This document shows, piece after piece, positions 14,994 to 24,808 of a stretch of DNA of 64,000 bases. The stretch spans positions 2,604,501 to 2,668,500 of the forward strand of contig JANTQA010000051.1 of assembly GCA_027625915.1 (NCBI GenBank), given 5' to 3'. Made by a program: the position numbers and the translations under genes. Positions within the stretch are counted from its first letter, which is position 1. Every line of letters begins with the position of its first letter. The notes beneath the pieces were generated by a model. It saw nothing but the letters and a program-made list of their open reading frames with translations. It did no database searches and had not been told where the DNA came from. The DNA comes from Anaeramoeba flamelloides. Its lineage: Eukaryota > Metamonada > Anaeramoebidae.

Positions 14994-15109
14994 TGTGGAA
15001 AAAAAAAAGAGATCTTCTAAAAGACAAATAATCACTAAGAAAATTGAGACAATGTAATGTCTTTGAAAATAGATTTAATTATTCATAAAAAATCTTGTTG
15101 TTCAACTTT
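14305..15109. other. 3' flank of cyclin with poly-T tracts
   Basis: T-rich and A-rich runs (for example 14755-14775 and 14956-14985), a short TA/CA-rich patch near 14375-14405 and nothing recognisable as a gene. Confidence 0.6.
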
Positions 15110-15350
15110 TTTTCAGTAAAAGTTCAGTAAAAAAAAATCTGTAATACTCATTTCAAAATTGTGACTCACTTTTTTTTAGTTTTTGGTTTTATTTTTTTTA
15201 ATTTTTAAAATACCAGACTTTTATATATTTAGAATGACTTAAAAGTGAATTACAAATCATATTTAGTAATTAATTGTTCTTGAATACTAAAGGATACTTT
15301 TTTTTTTCAATTTATTATTTCATGCGAGTCACAATATTTGAAAAAGAGTT
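15110..15350 (+). repeat. Repeat family I, copy 3
   Basis: Closely similar to 3345-3570 in the same orientation (AATACTCATTTC, TTGTGACTCA, TATATATTTAGAATG, AAAGTGAATTACAAATCA, TTCAATTTATTATTTC) and inverse to 2325-2530 and 61490-61690. Confidence 0.7.
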
Positions 15351-15478
15351 TATTTTTCAAAAATGTTGAAATACTTTATAAATGTTATTGGAAGATGCCT
15401 TTGTTGATTTTAAACATAGACTCTTTTGAATTAAATATTCTATTTTTCTATCTTAATCATTTTTTCTACTTTGTTCCA

Positions 15479-15509
<31 letters not shown>

Positions 15510-16555
15510 CAATTTATTTATTCCAAAAATTATGAATACAAAATATTATAGTTTTTTTATTTTTCTTATTCCAAACTTTTTTTTTTTTTTAAGAAAGTAA
15601 TCCAAATTGAAAAAAAAAAAAAAATCTTCGATTATACCATCAAACATTAAGAACATTGTGCTGGTGCCACACCCCTTTTAAATCATCTATTTATAGTCAA
15701 AAAAATTTCTTGTTAACACCTATCCATTGAAACCCCTGTATTAAAAAGTATATTATACATTTTTTAAAAATTGTGATTTATTTTTTTTTTAAAGTTGTAA
15801 TTTTTTTTCTTTATTTTAAATATCAGCAAATTCTCGGTTTATTATTATTTGATTGGAATTTTTGGGTTTTTTTAAATTACTCTGATAAACCATTAATATA
15901 TTATTAATTTTTGGATTAAAAAAAAAATTTGAAAAAAAAAAAATAAATGTTATCAAATATTTGATAAAGAATAAAACCAAAATAAATTTACAGCATATAT
16001 ATAGCTATAACATTTCTAACCATATAATGTACATTTATACAACATTAAAAAATATTATATTCTTACCAAAATTTATCATATACAATTAACTTGAAATTAG
16101 TTATGAAAGTTTCTCAAATAGTACTATTGATGAGATGTTAAAATACAAAAAAATATACAATTTTTTGGTCTTATAACACGAACAAATAAATAATTCGAAA
16201 AATATTTTTTTATCCATATTTTCAGTTTCCAAAAATGTTAAAACTCACTATTTTACCACACATCAAATTAATAATCTAAAAAAAGATTCAAGTTTTGATA
16301 ATTTATACAATTTCTTTCTTATTTAATTCAATTTTTGTATTTGATTATGATAAAAAAAATTATTATCTCAACATAGAAATAGTTATTGTAATTGTTCTTC
16401 TATAATAAAAGAGAGACCAAAATTTCAATTTCATAGAAGAAAATTAACCTTCATTTGCATTGTGTCCTTCCACAGTAAAACTATACTTGTTTATACTATT
16501 ATATTTGATATAAAAATTTAGACACACTTTGGAAAAAAATCCAAAAAAGGTTTTT
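15351..16555. other. A+T-rich spacer
   Basis: Poly-T tract at 15482-15509 and otherwise near-pure A+T. No gene or shared repeat identified. Confidence 0.6.
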
Positions 16556-16706
16556 TTCTTTTATGGGTATTGTAATTTAAAAACAATTATTTCCATTCCA
16601 ATTGGTTTGTGGTTATAGGTTGGTATTTCTTTTAGAATTGATTAAATAAGTTTTTTTTGTTAAAATTATATTTTCGGGTGTTAAAAATTTTTAAATTTGG
16701 TTTTGT
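16556..16706 (+). repeat. Repeat family K, partial copy 3
   Basis: Matches part of 43640-43800 and of 61395-61480 (GGGTATTGTAATT, then ATTTCAATTRGT-type and TTATTAAATAAG-type blocks). It ends where element C1 begins, so C1 appears to have inserted into or beside it. Confidence 0.55.
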
Positions 16707-17286
16707 ATATGTCCTTAATAAAATTAAGCACTATTTTTTTCTGATCAATATTTTTCGAAATTAAGAACTAAATTAATTCAATTAAATAATGTGATAATTT
16801 TTTTTAGAATAAAAACACTCTCAACTTTGGAATATCGAAATTATTTTTTGGAATTAGTGTAAACTTTTTTATTTTTTTTTGAAAAATTTGGGTTGAGAAA
16901 AGTTTGAAATCAAAGAATACGTTAATATATTAAATTAGAATGCTTTTCCAGAGAGTTTATCCTTTTAGTTTAACTTTTTTTTAATTTTACCATTTAAAAC
17001 TAAAAAAAACATTTGAGGACCAAATTAGTCCCTTTTGTGAAAAGAAAATTCCCCATAATTTAGAATTTGTTTTTTGTAAATGAGTTAAAACAAGATAGTG
17101 TATCTAAAAATATACATAATTTCAAGGTTGAAATCAATGATTTTGGCAAAAAATGTTTTCAAGAAAAAGCTAAATTGAAACTTTATTTATTTTTATTTTA
17201 TCATTTTGTTTTTTTAATTCCATTAATCAAAAGTATTTGATCAGTTTTCCATTTTTAGTGTTTTTTGGTTCGAAGGGACATATATT
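16707..17286 (+). mobile_element. Element C, copy 1 (about 575 bp)
   Basis: One of three copies (others 31843-32421 and 58494-59076) that align end to end. Left end ATATGTCCTTAATAAA, right end GGGACATATA, a short terminal inverted repeat (ATGTCC/GGACAT). Internal blocks such as GAATAAAAACACTCTCAACTT and AGGACCAAATTAGTCCC are shared. The middle has the look of decayed protein code, best preserved in copy 2. No family recognised. Confidence 0.8.
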
Positions 17287-18365
17287 ATGGTTTTTTAGAA
17301 ACGAACAACAATTTTCCTTAAAATAACGAAAGAAGAAAAATTTATCAATACAAAATAAATTACCGATGTGTTAAAAATTTTGGAGATGGGATAATAAAAA
17401 TGCATTGGAAAATTTGTTAGAAGTCTATTAATAATTATTAATATATCAAATGGTTATATACGACTAACTAATTTTATTTGAATTTTTATATTTAAGAGAA
17501 CCCAAATTTAACCTAATATCAATCATTTAAAAAAAAAAACATTCTCCTCGTTTTTTTTGTAAACATACCAACAAATTCAAAAAAAAAAAAAAAAATATGA
17601 TTCGAAACAAAAAAACAAAATGAAAAAATGATTTTGATTTATTGAGAGAAACGACTAATCAAAGAAAATTTACTAAATAAAAAAAAGAAGAAGAAAAATA
17701 ATTATAAATATCAATAAAAAAATATAATATCATTTAAATTGCCAAATTAAAAACTATCCACTGTTGTTAGACTTTCTTGAGTTTTCTGTTTATTTGTGAA
17801 GTGTTCTTGTTTTTTTTTTACTTTTTCAAATAAACCGAAAATATATTCAAATTTTCTGTTTATTTCTAAAGTAAAAAAAACCTAACGAAAATCAATAGAT
17901 TTTACATATAAAACAGAAAACCTCAAGAAAACCCCAAGAAAACCTAGGCACTCGACGACACTTGACGACACGTCCCCTGAAACAGCAGGAGTAAAAAAAA
18001 AATTTTTTTCATGTTTTTGTAAAATCAAAATTATTTCTTCTTTTCAAAAAAATTGTCTTATTCTTTTAACTATTTTAATTTTGTTAAAATTATTTAATTT
18101 TGGTTTAAAATCTATTTATTTGTCGACAGGGGATCCAATTTCAAAATTATTATCAAAATTTTAAAAAAAAAAAAAATGAAAAATTATCAAAATAAGTTGA
18201 ATCAAGTTTTATTTATTCTGAAAGAATTACGAATATTTTTTGTTTTCTTTTATTATTAGTTAGATAATTAGCCTTCTTTCATTATTTTGAAATACTTCAT
18301 TTCATCAACTTGTTTATTTTATTTTATTTTTTAAAACAACACATTCCCCCTTTCTTATGAATATT
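17287..18365. other. Spacer with degenerate repeat pieces
   Basis: Contains a family M piece (17637-17765) and a family F-like piece (17785-17886, ending AAAAAAAACCTAACGAAA). The short patch at 17935-17985 is unusually rich in C and G (repeated CGACGACAC-like words) but carries no open frame. Confidence 0.5.
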
Positions 18366-21300
18366 TTAACATTGTTCCATTGGGAAGTTTCCTCCATAAA
18401 TATCCTGTGGCTTGCTTCCACCCCAAACATTGACAGATGTAGTGTTTCTCCAAGCAGTTGCAGAAAATTGAATTGTATAAGCTTCATACCCTAACAAATT
18501 TAAAATTGCTGTTGATTGGGAAGCCTATGCATTATTAGAATTATACAATAATAATAAAAAAAATAATAATTAAAAAATGAAAATGGTCACTTATTTAGAA
18601 AAGTAAATTAAGTTTCAAATGCTTCTAATGACTGTGACTAGTTTCTAGACTCTCTTTGAATTCGAATACGCAAATTTGGACAATTCAAAATTCACTCATT
18701 ACCAGATTAAAAAACTTCTTCATTTAGCACTTCAAAACAAATACAATTTATCAGTATTAAGATACATTTTAACCAATTCAAACAATGTCCAAATATTGAA
18801 TTTTCAGAAATGATGTATTATATTTTGTTTAAGTAAGTACTTTTTACCATTTTGAAAAAATTTAATTGTGTAAAGATTACTGAAAAAATTTTTTGAGTGC
18901 CACCAGATATTGAAACTTCGAAACCAAAACATCATTCGCTGCTCTATTTGAGAAAAGAAAACGAAACCAAAGTAATTCAGAGTTGAATCTTTAATTTTTC
19001 AATTTTTTGAAACATTTTTTTGATTAAATTTTTGGTTTTATTAAATTTGATTTTGGATCTAGAAATGCGTTTATATGAATGAGTAAAATTAATCAAAGAG
19101 TAAACCAAAAAAATAGACCCGAAAAGGTGTGTCTTTCAAAACAAATATTTTCTTTTCGAAGACCAAACACGAAAGTTCACCTTTCCAAATAAATTTGTTG
19201 AAATCATGATTGAAAAAAAAATATTTCGACAAAAACCTATTTTCAAAGATTTATTTTCTTTTTTCTTTTTAATTTGTAAGGAATCCAAGCAATTTATAAC
19301 CTTGAATTTCTCGCACCATTACTATTTATTATTATTTTACAAATTTGCTTTCAAAATTCAATTTTGCAATATTTTTATCAAACAAAACCAAAATAAAGAA
19401 TACCATTTCAAAGATTAAAGTAAAGGGGTTAAATTCTCGGAATAGAAATCATTAATACAGTTACAAAAGATTCAACCCAAAATTAAATGAAAAATTTAGA
19501 AAAAATTTCAATCCGATTCAGAATTATTTTTAGTTCTCAATTTAATAGAAAATAAATCATTATAAAATCAAACTAATTCGTCAAATAAATCTTTATTTCT
19601 GAAGAGGAATTTTTAAAAAAACCATATTTTCTGAAATAAAACTAAAATTAGATGAATCAAATGAATATAGGGTTTTAAAATTCATTTTTGAAATTCTTTA
19701 AAAATAAAAAAGTAATTTGTTTCTCAAAAATTTTCCAAACAAAAGTATTTCCATGTAGAATTAAAAATAAAACCAAATACTATTTGTTGAAAAATTAATG
19801 GTACATCATTTTCATTCAACTTTCCAAAAAGATTTTCAAAAGTTTTATAAAATTTCAAAATTTTAAATCGGTAAAGAAGCTTAAACTATTAATTTTCTCT
19901 TATGAGAATTGTAGATTTTAAAAATTTATTTTAATTATTGGAATATGATTTTTTTGGAAAGTTGAATGAAAATTTTGATCTTTTTATTTTGCAATTAACA
20001 GTAAAGAATAAGCAAGTGTATCAAATGTTACAGATAAAATCAAGAAATAATTAATTTTTATTTATTTTTTCAAGATAAATATTTTCATTTTTTTGATTTC
20101 CATTTTTTAGTTGGAATGAAAATATATTATACGTGGATATATCCCACCCCCGTATTTATTAAAATATCAATATATTTGGTTAAAGTATTGATTTGAAAGA
20201 ATTCAGTTTCACATAATAATGACACTCAAAATGTGAAAAATGTACTTACTCCCTTAATAACTTACAAATATTTTTTGGAGAAATTGTGAAGCAAAATCCT
20301 GATTTGTTGGATCTTTTTGATTTTTCAAACTAGTGGCGTTTGTGGATGAAATATGTGAAATTTTCTTATCATTTTCTTTTGTTTTTTTCAATTTTTAAAT
20401 ATTTTTCTCATTTAGAATTACCAATTCACACAAAATATATTTATATAATATAACAAGAAACTCAGATCGACAGAGATCACCAATTTCAATCAATAAATTT
20501 GAATTTATGAGCTAAAATACAGTCAGTTCCACTTTTAAGACTCAAACTTTCAACCAAATTTAAGGCACAAAAAAAAATCTTAAATTAAAGCACAAAAGTT
20601 GAAAGGTCAATTTTTTGGAATTTTTTTTTTTCAAATTATTTCACTAGAATAAGAATTTTGTACCTTAATTTGAAAAATATTTTGTGACTTAAATTCTGTT
20701 GTAAGTTTATGTCTTCAAAGTGGAACTGACTACTGTTAATTGAAAAATAAAAAGATCAAAATTTTCATTCAACTTTCCATAAAATAATCACCTCTCAAGA
20801 ATTAAAACAAACCATCAAAAGCCCCAACTATAAAAAAGGAGATTAATAATTTAAGCTTCTTTAAAGAATTATTAAAAATTAGAAATTTTTTTTGATAAAA
20901 ACCGTTTTTTTGGAAAGCTAATTGCAAAATCTGTTCCATTTATTTTGTAACAAATAGTATAAAAAATCATGAAGTAAAAATGTATTACTATTTCTAATTC
21001 AAAAACCTGTAATTAATCAGACACAAAGAAATTTACTTTCTATTCCTAATGTTTCTAAATTACAGAACCAACATTTGACAAATTTGTTGGTAATTGAATA
21101 ATATGAAAAAGAAGAAAAATACGAAGAAAAAATTGGAAAAATTATCAATTACCTCATGACCAGTATAACAAAATGTTCTATTTCAAATATTAAAATACAT
21201 TTTAAAAAGAATAATGGTTTGAAAATATAAAAAAACAAAATGAAAAATTAAGGAAACAAAATGGTGTATCAAATAAGAAACCAAAAATATTTTTACTTAC

Positions 21301-21659
21301 AAGATTTTTCTGTCTTGTGGGTATTGATCGATACTACTTGTTTGCATGATGGTGTGGAATGGGATATTAACTGCACCTTTTATATGTCCAGCACAATAAG
21401 CATCATTTTCACGAATATCTAAAATAAAATAGTTTTCTGTGTCCATTGTTTGATAGACCTCTTCGGCTGACATCCCATGGTAGCTTTGAATAACAAATTT
21501 TTCTGCATATTTGTGAACAACGGTGAAATCATTAGGTGGGATAACAGAGGTTCCAATTGAGACTTTGTTTGGATCACGGTAGTCCATTTCAGATTTGTCA
21601 ACTTTTGTTAATGTAACAAAAGTTAACAATACAAGAATACAAATTATTGACTTGAACAT
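18366..21659 (-). CDS. Secreted rhodanese-domain protein (three exons, one of 25 nt)
   Basis: Exon 1 is 21659-21301, exon 2 is 21177-21153 and exon 3 is 18524-18366, all on the minus strand. The product is 180 aa. Residues 1-18 are a hydrophobic signal peptide, so the protein should enter the secretory pathway. The rhodanese fold follows: FILDIRENDAYCAGHIKGA (about 78-96), then the catalytic loop CYTGHE with Cys123, then SQSTAILNLLGYEAY and a C-terminal SATAW segment typical of the family. Rhodanese domains carry sulfur as a Cys persulfide in transferases and related proteins; the substrate here is unknown. The loop is encoded entirely by the 25-nt exon between GTAAGT and GTAATT donors, and the frame closes exactly (359+25+159 = 543 nt). 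The second intron is 2.6 kb and filled with repeats. The joins are inferred but the family-specific continuity makes them convincing. Confidence 0.88.
19779..20003. mobile_element. Foldback MITE family B, copy 1
   Basis: Ends TACTATTTGTTGAAAAATTA and TTTTGCAATTAACAGTAA; the inner arms are TTTTCATTCAACTTTCC and GGAAAGTTGAATGAAAATTT. Four copies of about 225 bp exist in this window. No coding frame. Confidence 0.85.
20518..20736. mobile_element. Foldback MITE family A, copy 1
   Basis: Arms TACAGTCAGTTCCACTTTTA and its reverse complement at the right end (AAGTGGAACTGACTACTGT), with second arms AAATTTAAGGCACAAA and its inverted partner. The whole 215 bp can fold into one hairpin. Six clear copies are present. 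Its right end abuts B2 directly. Confidence 0.9.
20732..20959. mobile_element. Foldback MITE family B, copy 2
   Basis: Left end TACTGTTAATTGAAAAATAA, right end GTAACAAATAGTA; inner arms TTTTCATTCAACTTTCC and GGAAAGCTAATTGCAAAAT. It shares its first bases with the end of A1, so one of the two inserted at the end of the other. Confidence 0.85.
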
Positions 21660-22106
21660 TTTATTGGTTTATAAAAAAATGATTTTTTAAATTTTGACGA
21701 CTCGTATTTAGAAAACCAAGATTGGAATTAAAGATATTGGTTTTCAATCTTCAATAAAATATTTTGTAAGTAAGGAAATAACATTTTTCTCAAAAAATTT
21801 GTGCGATTTTTGCTTTTGGAAAATATACCAAATTCCTTCCACTTTTAACTTTTAAAACAGGAACGGTGTTTAATATTTTCACAAAATAAAGCCCTCACAA
21901 TTTAATTGAGAATTTTCATCAAAATTTGGATATTTTTTTCACTTTTTCTTGCTTTACATTTCCCAAATATCAAAAGGAAATTTTTCCGTTTAGCTGATTT
22001 GAGTATCCCATCGATATGTTTAGAATGAAAGTGCGTTCCTATTGAATGTAAATTAGATTCCCTGAATCATGATTGAAGTTTCTCACAAAATTTGATCTGT
22101 GAAACA
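21660..22106. other. 5' flank of the rhodanese gene
   Basis: A+T-rich upstream region on the minus strand with no recognisable promoter element. No gene seen. Confidence 0.5.
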
Positions 22107-22316
22107 CTGCTTGTTCCACTTTTAAGACTCAAACTTTCAACCAAATTTAAGGCACAAAAAAATCTCAAATTAAAGCACAAAAGTTGAAAGTTCATTTTTC
22201 TTGAATTTTTTTTTTACTCAAATTATTTCACTAGAATCAGAATTTGGTACCTTAATTTGAAAAATATTTTGTGCCTTAAATTTTGTTGTAAGTTTGAACT
22301 GTAAGAGTTCAGTCAT
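22107..22316. mobile_element. Foldback MITE family A, copy 2
   Basis: Carries TTCCACTTTTAAGACTCAAA, AAATTTAAGGCACAAAAAAA and the inverted partners TTGTGCCTTAAATTTTGTTG. The outermost bases of both arms are decayed compared with copy 1. Confidence 0.8.
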
Positions 22317-22458
22317 TAAGGTAGAAAATAAATTTCTGAAATGGAAAAAAAAATTTATTGTAATTTTTATGAGTGCCTAGAACAAAATCAAATATATACT
22401 AACACGTGGTGAAGCTGGTCCATCTCCAAAAATTTGCAATCAAAAAAAAAAATGAAAA

Positions 22459-22557
22459 AAGAGTCAAAGATCGACAACCAATTTCCAATTTGACTGTTTT
22501 GAATATATAATTTTAAAAACAATTATGTTAGTTTTGAAGTGTCAATCTTTGACTCTT
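22459..22557. repeat. Hairpin: 18-bp imperfect inverted repeat
   Basis: AAAGAGTCAAAGATCGACA on the left pairs with TGTCAATCTTTGACTCTTTT on the right across about 60 bp. No copies elsewhere in the window. It could be the remnant of a foldback element. Confidence 0.6.
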
Positions 22558-22933
22558 TTTGAGATCAAGTTGATTTTTTTTTTCTTTTTTTTCATTTTTC
22601 TAATGAGTTATTTTGATTTCAAGAAGGTTACAAAATCCTTACTTTGTCAAATAAAGAGGGGTACAAAATAAACACTAATTATATTAAATCAAATAAAATA
22701 AATTGTGCACTTTTACAGAAAAAAATTTGTCTCAAATTGAAGAAATTTAAATTTTTGAAAATTTACAAGAAAAAAAGATTGATTGTTTTATTAAAATTTG
22801 ATTTTTTGGAATTGGGAATTCTTATAAATTTATTTTTTATTTGTATTTTCTCTCACATAAATACAATGAAATTTTTTTTTTTATTATTTAAAAATTGCCA
22901 ATCAAAAGAAGGGCAATCTCACAATTTCTTTTT

Positions 22934-23004
22934 AGTCTCAAGTCACACAAATTGAGTATGGAACAAACCCAAATGGTAAATGACAAGATCTTTAAAATTG
23001 GAAC
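22934..23004 (+). other. Possible orphan first exon
   Basis: An ATG at about 22957 opens a short frame with balanced composition (beginning MEQTQMVNDKIFKIGTY) that ends at a GTAAAA donor-like site near 23009. KIGT followed by a Gly resembles the start of MYG1-type nucleases (RIGTHNGTFHCDE), but no downstream exon with that motif was found before the helicase gene. Low confidence: it could be chance or a gene remnant. Confidence 0.2.
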
Positions 23005-23198
23005 TTACGGTAAAAAAATATTAATGATAAATGAATTTGTTTTTCTTTCTTATTTACAAAAAAAAAAAAAAAAAAAAACATCCTAATTTCAGGATTATTA
23101 AATATTAATTATAATAATCTAAATATAAAATATTTTTTATCTGATTCAGATACAATTGAATTAAACATAAATGTAATTGATTAATTGAGATTTTCTAT

Positions 23199-23395
23199 TA
23201 CAGTTAGTTCCATTTTTAAGGCACAAACTTCAACGAAAATTAAGGCACAATAAAAAGCTCAAATTAATTACAAGATTCAGATTCTAGAAAAATAATTGGT
23301 GTAAAAAAAAACTTCGAAATTTTGTGCCTTAATTTGAGATTTTTTTGTGCCTTAAATTTGGTTGAAAGTTTGTGTATTAAATTTTAAACTGACTT
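23199..23395. mobile_element. Foldback MITE family A, copy 3
   Basis: Arms TACAGTTAGTTCCATTTTTA and TTAAATTTTAAACTGACTTT, with AAATTAAGGCACAA and TTGTGCCTTAAATTTGGTTG inside. Diverged in places, about 195 bp. Confidence 0.85.
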
Positions 23396-24808
23396 TATAT
23401 TATTTATATTATTAGTATTGATATTTTCGAAAGGATAAATATCCAAAAATTAATAACTCTTTAATTAAATATTTTTTTTATACTCGTTTTAATAATTAAT
23501 GTAATACAAAAATAAATTCAAAAATTAACCAATTAAATCAAAACTATTAAATGAAATTTAAAAACCTTGTTGTTATTTATAAATTAAAATATTATTCAAT
23601 GTTTGGTAATAAATTAAACCAAAAAAAAAAAAAAAAAAAATATATATTCTTGTACAAAGACAATTTTGTATAAAAATCTCAGAATTTATTAAAAATAAAA
23701 ATTTTCAAAGATTTAACACCTATTTTTTGATCGAAAACTTGATTATTGTCCCTTTTTAATTCTCGAAAATATTGGATAATTATAATAGATTTTTTTTTTT
23801 TTTTACATCTCATTAAACTTCCAAAATAAATTGGAATCAGTCCAATTTATTGATTTCATACTGTGCCCCCCCCCCCTTTTTTTTTTTTTTTCTAGTTCTT
23901 AATTAATTTTTGAAATTTGTTAAAAAACGGCCCGTTTTCAAATTAAAAACAAAAAAAAAAACTTTTAATTATCAATACTATTTTAAAAGAAGGAAACTTC
24001 CAATTTTTCCTTCAAAAAAAAAAAAAAAATTAAAAAGAATTTTTATACAGAAATTCAAGGGGGGTATGTAAAATTTTTCATTCAATTAATAATTAAAGTT
24101 TTCAAGCGGTTAATCCATGCAAAGCATAACTGGTTTTAGTAAATACTAAAAATACTTTACAAAAAAAATTGAATTCTAAAATTAAAAAATTACTTTTGGG
24201 CAAAGAAGGTTATTATATAAATATAACTAGAAAAAATGAAAAAAAAACACAAAAAGAAAAAAAAGAAAAAAACTCCCATTTAGTTTAGCTAGTCCAGATT
24301 TAAGAAAAAATCAAAAAAATGCAAGAACCTTGAATTGCTTAAACCCCTAATTATTGGAAAAAAATCGAAATCAAAATTTGATCAATTGGATTCCCAAACT
24401 TTTTACTACTACAATAAGTTAGATTAACTTGAAAAATAATTTGTTCAAAATTTTGTTAAAAATATAAATTATTTTTTGGACAATAAAATAAAAAAGTATT
24501 AATATTTTTTAAAATCTAAATATTTATTTATTCTATTTAATTCTTTGAAAAAAATTTTCAAAAAAATTTAAAAAAGAAAATGAGAATTAAAAGAGGAATG
24601 AAAAGAAACAAAGAAGGATAGGGATGGATACAGAAAAAGAGAAAGAGGGAGAAAAGGAAAAAAAAAAAAAAAGAAAAAAGAAAAAAGAAAGAGAGACAAA
24701 GAGAAAAATAAATGATGATTTTTTTAACACAAGAAAATGAAATTTTATATTAAAAAAAAAATAATAATAAAAAATAGAAAGCAATTCTGAAATGAAATCC
24801 AAAAATGA
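23396..24808. other. A+T-rich spacer downstream of the helicase gene
   Basis: Homopolymer runs (poly-A 23620-23640, a C9T15-type run at 23867-23890) and purine-rich low complexity at 24580-24720. The minus-strand open frame in that purine tract is Ser/Phe-only and not a gene. Confidence 0.6.

Larger units (their letters stand above)
18525..21152 (-). other. Second intron of the rhodanese gene (2.6 kb, repeat-filled)
   Basis: Donor GTAATT, acceptor GCATAG. It contains elements B1 (19779-20003), A1 (20518-20736) and B2 (20732-20959). An exon-like patch at about 20400-20284 on the minus strand reads through in one frame up to a perfect GTAAGT donor, but using it would shift the rhodanese frame, so it is not placed in the main transcript. 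Confidence 0.7.

Noticed and set aside
24587-24802. 71-codon minus-strand frame after the helicase stop
   Set aside because: Only Phe/Ser/Leu from a purine-rich tract; no coding character.
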